A DNA stretch of 64,000 nucleotides from CALBZE01 sp036381255 (GTDB taxonomy: Bacteria > Gemmatimonadota > Gemmatimonadetes > Longimicrobiales > RSA9). The DNA lies in NCBI GenBank assembly GCA_036381255.1, contig DASVDG010000114.1:1-64000 (forward strand), given 5' to 3'. A model generated the notes under the pieces. That model saw only the letters and a list, made by a program, of their open reading frames with translations, was not told the origin of the DNA and searched no databases. Shown in pieces: positions 33,503-40,972 of this stretch. Position 1 is the first letter of the stretch. Each line of letters begins with the position of its first letter. A program made the position numbers and the translations under genes.

Positions 33503-34432
33503 TCAGACCGGGAACCGGCGCAGCAGATCCCGGATCCGCTCCGTGATCGCCAGCGCCTCGTCCATCGGCCGCTGCCACAGGTTGCGGCCGAAGATCAGCC
33601 CGGTCGCGCCCTGGTCCATCGCCAGCCGCGCCTTGTCGAGCAGGTCCTCGTCGCTGATCTTGCTGCCGCCGCTGAAGAGGACCATCGAGTTGCCGGCCGA
33701 CTCGACGACGCGCCGCACCCCCTCCTCGTAGCTCCATTCCAACTCGTTGTACGGCTTCGGCTGCTGCGCGTCCTTGTCGCTCTTCTTCGGCACGTTCAGC
33801 TTGATCACGTCGGCGCCGAGCTCGTGCGCCAGCCGCGACGCGTAGTCCACGGCGTAGAGCGAGTCGCGGCCGCCCTTCTTCTCGACCGCCGCACCGCGCG
33901 GGTACGCCCACACGACGATCGGCATCCCGTACTTCTCGCACTGCTCGCGCACCTTCAGGAACTGGAGGAAATCGTCGTCCTGCCGCGGCGAGCCGACGTA
34001 GAGCGTGTAGCCGATCGCGTCCGCGCCGAGCGCGACCGCGTCCTCGACCGTCGACGTGAGCGGCGAGAACGCCTCGTCGCTGCTCGGGATGTTCGTCCGG
34101 CCGTTGATCTTCAGGATGAGCGGGACACGCCCCGCGTACTTCTCCATGTACCGCGCGGCCAGCCCCCAGTGGCACGCAATGGCGTTGTAGCCGCCCTCGG
34201 CGGCGAGGCGCCACTGGAAGTCCGGATCCTTCGCGGCCGGATTCTCGAAGAAGTCGACCGGACCATGCTCGATCCCCTGGTCGATCGGGAGGACCATCAG
34301 CGTCCCGTTCCCCACGCCGTGCTCGTACAGCAGCCGGTGCAGACGCACCCGCTTCCCGAGCGGCAGGTCCAGGTCCGCGAGCCTGGGCCGCACGCTCTTT
34401 CCCGCCTCCGTCGCCGTCGCGTTCGGGGTCAT
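33503..34432 (-). CDS. Class I fructose-bisphosphate aldolase, archaeal (DhnA) type
   Basis: Schiff-base aldolase. 309 residues: MVLPIDQGIEHGPVDFF near the N-terminus, LKINGRTNIPS, IGYTLYVGSPRQDDDFLQFL, VWAYPRGAAVEKKGGRD, the lysine-bearing ADVIKLNVPKKSDKD and VLFSGGSKISDEDLLDKA. These fit the DhnA/archaeal class I group rather than FbaA or FbaB of E. coli. The ATG at 34432 follows GGAGGGG. Its place between transketolase and rpiA suggests that it links glycolysis with the pentose phosphate branch. Confidence 0.9.
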   Translation of the reverse strand: MTPNATATEAGKSVRPRLADLDLPLGKRVRLHRLLYEHGVGNGTLMVLPIDQGIEHGPVDFFENPAAKDPDFQWRLAAEGGYNAIACHWGLAARYMEKYAGRVPLILKINGRTNIPSSDEAFSPLTSTVEDAVALGADAIGYTLYVGSPRQDDDFLQFLKVREQCEKYGMPIVVWAYPRGAAVEKKGGRDSLYAVDYASRLAHELGADVIKLNVPKKSDKDAQQPKPYNELEWSYEEGVRRVVESAGNSMVLFSGGSKISDEDLLDKARLAMDQGATGLIFGRNLWQRPMDEALAITERIRDLLRRFPV

Positions 34433-34457
34433 GCATCCCCTCCGTGGTTGGAAGTGC

Positions 34458-35444
34458 TCATCGGGTTCCTTTCGCGGCATCGCCGCGCCGCTCGAGCGTC
34501 CGTCGCACGGCGGCACAGATGTCATCGGCCGTCAGGCCGTATTTCTTCAGAAGCGCGGCCGGATCGCCACTCTCGGCGTAGCGGTCGTCCAGCCCGACGA
34601 ACTCCATCGGCACCGGGTGACTGCGGCACACCGCCTGGGCGACCCGCGCGCCGAGCCCGCCGTGGATCAGGTGCTCCTCCGCCGTCACGATCGCGCCCGT
34701 CTCCAGCGCGGCTCGGCGCACCGCTTCCTCGTCCAGCGGCTTCACCGTGGCCATGTCGAGCACGCGGGTCTCGATCCCCTCCTTCCGCAGCCGCTCGTGC
34801 GCGACGATCGCGGCGCCGACCATCAGCCCGTTCGCAATGATCGTCGCGTCCCCGCCCCCGCGCACCTGCGTCGCGCGGCCGAACGCGAAATCCTGGGGCA
34901 CGCCGTCGTAGATCCGCGGCGCCTTCGGCCGGCCCGTCCGGATGTAGACCGGGCCGTCGTGCCGGTACGCCGCCTCGACCGCCGCCCACGTCTGGTACTC
35001 GTCCGACGGGACGCAGACTACGAAGTCCGGCAGGCTGCACGCCAGCGCCACGTCCTCGACCGACTGCTGGCTCGCGCCGTCCTCGCCCGGCGAGATCCCG
35101 CCGTGGCTCCCCACCACCTTCACGTTCAGCCGCGGGTACGCCACCGCCATCCTCAGCTGGTCGAACCCCTTCAGGATCACGAAGCACGCGAAGCTCGAGA
35201 TGAACGGGACCTTGCCGCAGCTCGCCAGGCCGCCGGCCATCCCGACCAGGTTCGCCTCCTGGATCCCCACGTTCAGGAAACGCTCCGGGTACTCCTCGCC
35301 GAAGTACGCGCTCTTCGTGCTCTTCGCCAGGTCCGCGTCGAGCACCACGATCTCCTCGTGGCGCGCGCCCAGCGCCCGCAGCGCCTCGCCGTACGCGTCG
35401 CGCGTCGCCTTGCCGAGCGTCAGCCCCTCGTAGAGCTCTTTCAT
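34458..35444 (-). CDS. Transketolase, C-terminal subunit
   Basis: Second half of a split transketolase. 328 residues with the pyrimidine-binding and C-terminal domains: VVLDADLAKSTKSAYF, RFLNVGIQEANLVGMAGG, SSFACFVILKGFDQLR, GSHGGISPGEDGASQQSVED (TPP-region signature) and a C-terminal FVGLDDRYAESGDPAALL. The ATG overlaps the stop of the N-terminal subunit as ATGA. Split transketolases are known in archaea and several bacterial phyla. Confidence 0.94.
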   Translation of the reverse strand: MKELYEGLTLGKATRDAYGEALRALGARHEEIVVLDADLAKSTKSAYFGEEYPERFLNVGIQEANLVGMAGGLASCGKVPFISSFACFVILKGFDQLRMAVAYPRLNVKVVGSHGGISPGEDGASQQSVEDVALACSLPDFVVCVPSDEYQTWAAVEAAYRHDGPVYIRTGRPKAPRIYDGVPQDFAFGRATQVRGGGDATIIANGLMVGAAIVAHERLRKEGIETRVLDMATVKPLDEEAVRRAALETGAIVTAEEHLIHGGLGARVAQAVCRSHPVPMEFVGLDDRYAESGDPAALLKKYGLTADDICAAVRRTLERRGDAAKGTR

Positions 35445-36352
35445 CGCCCCGCCTCCTTCTCCTCGGCCGCCTCCCGCTCGATCGAGTGCTCGGCCCGGGG
35501 CAGCGCGTCCTCCAGCTCGCCCAGCGCCCGCGCCAGCTCCTCCTCGCTCGGCGCCACGCCGTGGTACGCGTTCTCCCCCTCCATGAAGCTCACGCCCTTC
35601 CCCTTCACCGTGTGCGCGATCACGCACGCGGGCCCGCGCTGCGCCGTCGCCCACTCGAGCCCGTCCACCACCTGCCCCAGGTCGTGGCCGTCGATCTCCC
35701 GCACGTGCCACCCCATCGCGCGCCACTTGTCCGCTAGCGGCTCCAGCTCCATGATCTCCGAGATCGCGCCGTCGAGCTGGTACTTGTTGTAGTCGATGAT
35801 CGCCACCAGGTTGTCCGGCTTCTGGAACCCCGCGGCCATCGCCGCTTCCCAGACCTGCCCCTCCTGGCACTCGCCGTCCCCGAGCAGGACGTAGACCCGG
35901 AAATCCTTCCGATCCATCCGCGCGGCCAGCGCCATCCCGAGCCCGATCGACAGCCCCTGTCCCAGCGACCCCGTCGAGGCCTCGATCCCGGGCGTCGCGC
36001 CCAGGACCGGGTGCCCCTGGAGCCGGCTGTCGATCTTGCGCAGCGTCACCAGCTCCTCGACCGGGAAATACCCCGCCTCCGCGAGCGCCGCGTACTGGAC
36101 CGGCACGCCGTGCCCCTTCGACAGGATGAACCGGTCCCGCTCCGCCCATTCGGGCCGCGCCGGATCGTATCGCAGGAACCCACCGAAATACAGCGCGGTC
36201 ACGATCTCGACCGCCGACAGCGAGCCGCCCGGATGCCCGCTCCTCGCCTCCGCAAGCATGGTCACGATGTGCCGGCGGATCCGCGTGGCCATGTCCCGCA
36301 GCTCGGGCAGGTCCATGCGCCGCTCTCCGCGGCTCGGCGCAGCTTCTCCCAT
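35441..36352 (-). CDS. Transketolase, N-terminal subunit
   Basis: First half of a split transketolase that binds thiamine diphosphate through GDGECQEGQVWEAAMAAG and a later VAIIDYNKYQLDG (the G-D-G...N motif). Also GHPGGSLSAVEIVTALYFGG, FILSKGHGVPVQYAALAE and TGSLGQGLSIGLGMALA. 303 residues. The ATG at 36352 has GAGG upstream; the ATG of MDLPELRD is an alternative start. It heads the operon tktN-tktC-fba-rpiA-rpe. Confidence 0.94.
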   Translation of the reverse strand: MGEAAPSRGERRMDLPELRDMATRIRRHIVTMLAEARSGHPGGSLSAVEIVTALYFGGFLRYDPARPEWAERDRFILSKGHGVPVQYAALAEAGYFPVEELVTLRKIDSRLQGHPVLGATPGIEASTGSLGQGLSIGLGMALAARMDRKDFRVYVLLGDGECQEGQVWEAAMAAGFQKPDNLVAIIDYNKYQLDGAISEIMELEPLADKWRAMGWHVREIDGHDLGQVVDGLEWATAQRGPACVIAHTVKGKGVSFMEGENAYHGVAPSEEELARALGELEDALPRAEHSIEREAAEEKEAGR

Positions 36353-36423
36353 ACGTCCTCTGGTTCGGGTCGCACCCCTGATTCACGCAGCCCGGAAAGG
36401 TAATGGCCGGACGCGTTTCGCGC

Positions 36424-36457
36424 AAAAAAAAGTGCCCGGCCCTGCCGGGCCGGGCAC
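36424..36457 (-). terminator. Rho-independent terminator after the Asp-repeat outer-membrane gene
   Basis: A perfect 10-bp stem, GTGCCCGGCC with its complement (36432-36441 and 36448-36457), six-base loop, then eight T residues on the minus strand. It isolates the transketolase operon from the gene upstream. Confidence 0.92.
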
Positions 36458-36482
36458 CTGCCCCACCACGCAGGCCGGATCG

Positions 36483-37844
36483 TCAGCCGCGCACCTTGCG
36501 CACCTCCTCGACCCGCCGCACCGGCTGGAACACGCACCCCACCGGCTGGAGCGGCACGTAGAGGATCTCGATGTCCTGGAAGTCCTCGCGCAGGTCGGCC
36601 TCCTCTTCCAGGATGTCCTCGAGGTCGTCCTCGCCTGCGGCCTCGCGGCGTTCCTCGAGCTCCTCACGCACGTCCTGCACCTCGTCGGCGTCGGCGTAGA
36701 CCGGCAGGCCGTTCACCGTGCCGAGGAACGCCAGATCATCGGGCTCGATCACGCGGCCGCCGCCGTAGGTCACGAATTCGGTCGTCGTCCCGTTCACGGT
36801 CAGCGTGAGCGGCTCGCCGGCCACGAACCAGTCGGCTTCCTCCACCACGACGACGCGCTCCTCGACCACCTGCCCGAGCGGCACCCGCCGTCCGTTCATC
36901 GTCACGAGCGTGTCCCCGGTGCTCGGCACGTAGATCGCCTGGACCTCGGCGATCCCGCCCGGCAGCGACGGGTCGATCACGCACACGGTGATCACCTCCT
37001 CGGCGGGCGGCGGCGGCGGCGCCGGCGGCGCGACGATGGCGACCTCTTCCGGCCTCTCGAGGCCGAACAGGAAGTGCAGGCCGAGCTGGCCGTACAGCTC
37101 GTGGATCACGTTGCCGACGTCGTCATCCTCTTCATCGTCGATGATGATGATGTCGTCGTCGACGTCCACGTCGACGAAGCCGAGGCGGCGGACCGGCGTG
37201 TCCCAGATCCGGTCGCCGACCTCGGCACGCAGCGCGAATCGCCGCGCGAGACGGATGTCCGTCCCGAGCCCGACCAGCCCCATGAGCTTGGTGTCGTCTT
37301 CGAGCAGGAACGCCTCGTCGTCCACGATGAACACGGTGCCTTCCTCGCCGTCGAAGTTGTTGAACGCCGGATCGATGAACTTGGCGCCCAACCCCAACGC
37401 GAGGTACGGGAGGAACTCCGTGCCCTCCCAGTCCTCGTTCGGCGAGCCGAACCGGAACAGGAGGTCGCCCGACGCGCTCCACAGGTTCACGTCCTCGATC
37501 TCGGCCACCAGGTCGCCATCGATGTCGCCATCGATGTCGCCGTCGATGCCGTCCTCGATGTCGAACGGGCGCTCCGTGTACGTGCCGTTCGCCCGGATCC
37601 CGAGCCCGCCGATCCCGAACAGCCTGCTGCCGAGCCAGTACGTCAGCTGCGCGCCGACCAGCCAGCCCGCATCGAACTGCGCCTCGCCATCCCCCGGCAG
37701 GTGGTCCTCGTCCAGCGAGTTGCTGTACCACGACCCCCCGCCGTTGACGCCGATGTCCCATCGGTAGTCCTGGGCGTGAGCCGGCAGGGCGGTGGCCAGA
37801 GCCACGGCGCCCGCCGCCAGTGCCGTAAATCCCGTACGTCTCAT
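36483..37844 (-). CDS. Outer-membrane-type protein with Asp-rich repeats, unknown
   Basis: 453 residues. Signal peptide RRTGFTALAAGAVALATALP ending AHAQ near residue 23. Residues 24-290 look like a beta-barrel (WDIGVNGGGSWYSNSL, WLVGAQLTYWLGSRLFGIGG, LPYLALGLGAKF, FALRAEVGDRIWDTP). Two very acidic loops interrupt it: DIEDGIDGDIDGDIDGD and VDVDVDDDIIIIDDEEDDD. A Pro-rich hinge (APPAPPPPPAEE) leads to a beta-rich C-terminal domain and a Glu/Asp coiled segment, ending with one Cys. The ATG 37844 is chosen for the signal peptide. Acidic loops might bind cations; this is inference. Confidence 0.65.
   Translation of the reverse strand: MRRTGFTALAAGAVALATALPAHAQDYRWDIGVNGGGSWYSNSLDEDHLPGDGEAQFDAGWLVGAQLTYWLGSRLFGIGGLGIRANGTYTERPFDIEDGIDGDIDGDIDGDLVAEIEDVNLWSASGDLLFRFGSPNEDWEGTEFLPYLALGLGAKFIDPAFNNFDGEEGTVFIVDDEAFLLEDDTKLMGLVGLGTDIRLARRFALRAEVGDRIWDTPVRRLGFVDVDVDDDIIIIDDEEDDDVGNVIHELYGQLGLHFLFGLERPEEVAIVAPPAPPPPPAEEVITVCVIDPSLPGGIAEVQAIYVPSTGDTLVTMNGRRVPLGQVVEERVVVVEEADWFVAGEPLTLTVNGTTTEFVTYGGGRVIEPDDLAFLGTVNGLPVYADADEVQDVREELEERREAAGEDDLEDILEEEADLREDFQDIEILYVPLQPVGCVFQPVRRVEEVRKVRG
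37512..37559. repeat. 12-bp microsatellite inside the outer-membrane gene
   Basis: Four head-to-tail 12-mers (plus strand GTCGCCATCGAT twice, then two variants) encode the IDGD repeats. In-frame units allow gain or loss of IDGD repeats without frameshift. Confidence 0.8.
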
Positions 37845-38163
37845 GTCCTGCTCTCCCTTGCTGCAGGTCCGCGTCTCTCGGGCGGGCCCGTGCGGTTCGT
37901 CGCGGCGCGGGACGACCGCGCCGTCGGCACGAACCCGCTGCCGACTCCGCCGTTGCACGTTTCGCACCAATTCACATGTTTCGCTCGGCCGGCGAAGCGG
38001 CGGTGTGTCCCGGATCTGCACGAAACGAAACAGCCCGACGCCGTACCAGGCCGGGCGCGTCATGTGTGCAATTCCTATTCCGATGGGAGTGGGGGCGGCT
38101 GGCGCGACGCCCGGGGTCGAACCGCCGCGCCCGACGGGCGCGGCGGTCGGCGGGCCGGTGCGG
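37845..38163. other. Intergenic region with one hairpin
   Basis: About 320 bp. It should hold the promoter of the outer-membrane gene, but I see no convincing -35/-10 pair. At its right end a 12-bp stem (38121-38132 and 38136-38147) with a three-base loop follows the 38164 gene stop on the minus strand. Confidence 0.5.
38121..38147 (-). terminator. GC-rich hairpin, possible terminator
   Basis: ACCGCCGCGCCC pairs with GGGCGCGGCGGT around a GAC loop, 17 bp after the stop of the helical paralogue gene. No T run follows, so termination is doubtful. Confidence 0.35.
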
Positions 38164-38844
38164 TCAGCCGTCCATCATGCGCAGCGGGCGCGACGCCGCC
38201 GAATTCGCGGCGGCCGCGTCGCTCCCGACCGCCCGTGCGTGGCGGTCGGGGATGAGGCGCTCGTTGAGGCGGGTGAGCGTGAAGTAGTAGACGACCTCGC
38301 CGATCCCTTCGCGGACGTCGAGCGCCTCCAGATACAGCTCGACGGCTTCGGTGAACGGGAGCTCCTCGTCGAGGATCTCGACGAAGTGCAGGGCGTTGTC
38401 GACATGTGCGCCGAGCAGGGCGACCTCGGTGCGGGCCGCTTCGAGCTCGATCCAGCGGCGGAGCTTCTCGTTGATGCGGCCGCGCAGTCTCTGGCGCAGG
38501 TTGCCGAAGAGGCCGAACCGGGCGCGGCCCAGCTCGGCGGCGGCATCGGCTTCGGCCATGCGTTCGGGCCAGGTCTTCCGGTGCGTGCCGTCCTCGCCGA
38601 GTATGGCGAGGGCGCGGGTGGTGATGATGCGGGTTTCGTCGTCCGAGAGCCGGAGCAGCCGCGTGTAGATGTCGAGCGCGTCGTCGAACGGGACCTGGTC
38701 GCCGACGAGCTCGATCAGCTCGAGGGCGTGTTCGACGTGTGTTCCCAGCAGGCGCTCCTGGGCGACGGCGATGGCCAGGTCGACGCGGCGGCGGACGGGT
38801 TGTGAGATGCCCTTCGAAGCGAACGGAGTCTTCACGGAAGCCAC
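38164..38844 (-). CDS. Helical protein with internal duplication, paralogue of 46861-47460
   Basis: 226 residues, all-helical, no signal or membrane segment, no known domain. The N-terminal half (ERLLGTHVEHALELIEL, VPFDDALDIYTRLLRL) and the C-terminal half (VALLGAHVDNALHFVEI, LPFTEAVELYLEALDV) are clearly related repeats. A basic linker, LRQRLRGRINEKLRRW, lies between. A full-length paralogue is encoded at 46861-47460 on the other side of the arginine operon. The gene follows an Arg/Gly/Tyr-rich protein gene. The C-terminal 25 residues are low complexity. Function unknown; the fold suggests a TPR- or HEAT-like scaffold, which is only inference. Confidence 0.75.
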   Translation of the reverse strand: MASVKTPFASKGISQPVRRRVDLAIAVAQERLLGTHVEHALELIELVGDQVPFDDALDIYTRLLRLSDDETRIITTRALAILGEDGTHRKTWPERMAEADAAAELGRARFGLFGNLRQRLRGRINEKLRRWIELEAARTEVALLGAHVDNALHFVEILDEELPFTEAVELYLEALDVREGIGEVVYYFTLTRLNERLIPDRHARAVGSDAAAANSAASRPLRMMDG

Positions 38845-38917
38845 TCCAGCGATAGCGAGCCAAGCGGGCGTGGGAACCCGGTCACGGACGGTGCAAAATC
38901 CATTCCCCGCAGGCCGT

Positions 38918-39349
38918 TCAGCGCCTGCGCCCGCGGCGGGCTCCGAAGCCGGGGAGCCGTCGCTGGCGGATGCGTTCTTCGCCGGTGACGTAGTCGGGTC
39001 CGTAGCCGAAGCGGTCGCCGAGGTGGTAGTCGTAGGTGTGCTCGGGGCCGTAGGGGACCGGTGCGCGCCCGTACCGGCCGAGCTCGCCGGGGCCGCTGTA
39101 GCCGCGCCCCGCGAGCGGGAACGGGCGCCGCCGGTCGGGACGGGGGAGCGGCGCCCGGGGCGCAGCGCCCCGGCGGTACGCCTCCCGGCCGGCGCGTTCG
39201 CGGCCGTAGCCCGCGCCGCCGTACGCCTCCCGGCCGTACTCCCGGCCGTACGCTTCGCGGCCGTAGCCCTGGGGTTCGGCTAGGGAGCGACGGACGATGC
39301 GGCGGTGCACCCGCCGCGGACGCGGTTCGTACCCGATGTCGTAACGCAT
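38918..39349 (-). CDS. Arg/Gly/Tyr-rich low-complexity protein
   Basis: 143 residues starting MRYDIGYEPRPRRVHRRIVR, then tandem YGREAYGRE-type repeats, a Pro/Arg middle and YGPEHTYDYHLGDRFGYGPD near the end. Strongly basic, probably disordered. A good ribosome site (AGGAGAG) precedes the ATG at 39349. The DIGY plus RP motif near the start also occurs in the BON-domain protein at 46424-46864, suggesting that the two are related companions. Possible RNA or DNA binding is inference from composition only. Confidence 0.65.
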   Translation of the reverse strand: MRYDIGYEPRPRRVHRRIVRRSLAEPQGYGREAYGREYGREAYGGAGYGRERAGREAYRRGAAPRAPLPRPDRRRPFPLAGRGYSGPGELGRYGRAPVPYGPEHTYDYHLGDRFGYGPDYVTGEERIRQRRLPGFGARRGRRR

Positions 39350-39445
39350 GGCGGCTCTCCTGACCTCCGGTTTCGGCGGGGGTGTTCCGTCCGCCGGGAG
39401 GCGGCAAAGCGCGTGCCGGATCAGGAGAGGGTGGTGCGCGCCGGA

Positions 39446-40972
39446 TCAGGTGAGCGTGGCGCGGGCCTCCGTGATCTGACGGACGACGGCGGCTCGCCCC
39501 GTCCCGCCCGGCAGCGACCGGGCCTCGACGGAGCGCTCCGCGTCGAGCGATCGTCCCAGCCCGGAGGCGAGCGCCGGGTGCGCAGCGGCCCAGACGTCCG
39601 CGGGCAGGTCGAAGATCGAGCCGCCCTCGAGCTCCGCGGCGCGGATCAGCTTTCCGGCCACGCCGTGCGCCTCGCGGAACGGCACGCCGGCCCGGACGAG
39701 CTCGTCCGCCAGGTCGGTGGCGAGTAGCGTGGGGTCGTCCGCGGCGCAGGCCAGCGCCGATTCGTGGAAGCGCAGCCCGGCGACGGTGTCGCGCGTGGCC
39801 GGGAGTAGCAGCGCGAGCGCATCGAACGCACCGAACAGCAGCGTCTTGTCCTCCTGGAGGTCCTTCTGGTACCCGGAAGGCAGCCCTTTGAGCAGCGCCA
39901 GTGCGGCGGCGACGTCGCCGGAGAGGCGGGCGGCCTTGCCGCGCGCGAGCTCGAGTCCGTCCGGGTTGCGCTTCTGCGGCATGAGGCTCGAGCCCGTGGT
40001 CATCGACTCCGGCAGCTCGAGGTAGCCGAACTCGTCCGTCGAGTAGAGGATCAGGTCCTCGGCGAGGCGCGAGAGGTGCGCGCCGATCATCGCCGCGACG
40101 AAGACGAGCTCGCAGACCCAGTCGCGGTCGCCGATCGCGTCGATCGAGTTCGGCGACATCGCCCGGAACCCCAGCAGCTCCTTCAGCAGCGTGCGGTCGA
40201 CGGGGAACCCCGAGCCCGCGATCGCGCCGGAGCCGAGCGGCAGGACGCCCACGCGCTCGAGCGCACCGGCCAGCCGGCCGATGTCCCGCTCGATCGCCCA
40301 GAAGTGCGAGAGGAGCCAGTGCGCCACGCGCACCGGCTGCCCGCGGCGGAGGTGCGTGTACGCGGGGATCAGGAGGTCGACGGTCGCTTCGGCCTGCTCG
40401 AGGAGCGCCCGCTGGAGCCCGCGCAGGTCGTCCTTCAGCCGCGCGCCCGCGCGCAGCGCCCAGAGCCGCGTGTCCGTCGCGACCTGGTCGTTGCGCGAGC
40501 GGCCCGTGTGCAGCTTCCCGGCGACATCGCCCACCTCCTCGTACAGCAGCCGCTCGACGAGCGTGTGGATGTCCTCGTCCGCCGCGCCCTCGGCCGCGCC
40601 CGACGCGATCCGCGCCGCGACCCGGACCAGGCCCCGGTCCAGCGACTCCGCCTCGCCCGCATCGAGCACGCCGGCGCCCTGCAGCGCCTGGACCCACGCG
40701 CGGCTCGCCTCGATGTCCTCCCGCCACAGGCGGCGATCCACGGGGAGGCTGCGGTTCAGCTCCTCGAGCGACGGCGCGGGTCCGCCGCCGAACCGGCCCC
40801 CCCACAGCCGGTGGCCGCCCGCGGACCCGGCGGCCCGCCCCGACATCGACGCCTCGGCGCCCGGGTTGCCGGCGCCGCCCGCGTTTCGGCCGCCGCCCGC
40901 GACGTCGTTCCGGCTCGCGCCGGCCGTGCCGGTCGGGCCCGTCCGACGGCCCGTGCCGCTCGCCCGGCTCAT
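39446..40972 (-). CDS. argH: Argininosuccinate lyase
   Basis: Last step of arginine synthesis, splitting argininosuccinate to arginine and fumarate. The core has LWGGRFGGGPAPSLEELNRS, KLHTGRSRNDQVATDTRLW, the TGSSLMPQKRNPDGLELARG signature and a C-terminal helical domain. The ATG at 40972 overlaps the argG stop by ATGA and gives 508 residues with a 42-residue Gly/Ala-rich extension. The ATG at 40846 would give the usual 466 residues. I prefer the coupled start but am not certain. Confidence 0.94.
   Translation of the reverse strand: MSRASGTGRRTGPTGTAGASRNDVAGGGRNAGGAGNPGAEASMSGRAAGSAGGHRLWGGRFGGGPAPSLEELNRSLPVDRRLWREDIEASRAWVQALQGAGVLDAGEAESLDRGLVRVAARIASGAAEGAADEDIHTLVERLLYEEVGDVAGKLHTGRSRNDQVATDTRLWALRAGARLKDDLRGLQRALLEQAEATVDLLIPAYTHLRRGQPVRVAHWLLSHFWAIERDIGRLAGALERVGVLPLGSGAIAGSGFPVDRTLLKELLGFRAMSPNSIDAIGDRDWVCELVFVAAMIGAHLSRLAEDLILYSTDEFGYLELPESMTTGSSLMPQKRNPDGLELARGKAARLSGDVAAALALLKGLPSGYQKDLQEDKTLLFGAFDALALLLPATRDTVAGLRFHESALACAADDPTLLATDLADELVRAGVPFREAHGVAGKLIRAAELEGGSIFDLPADVWAAAHPALASGLGRSLDAERSVEARSLPGGTGRAAVVRQITEARATLT

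Noticed and set aside
36353..36423. Promoter for the transketolase operon
   Set aside because: Candidate TTGCGC/TACCTT match is too weak to list.
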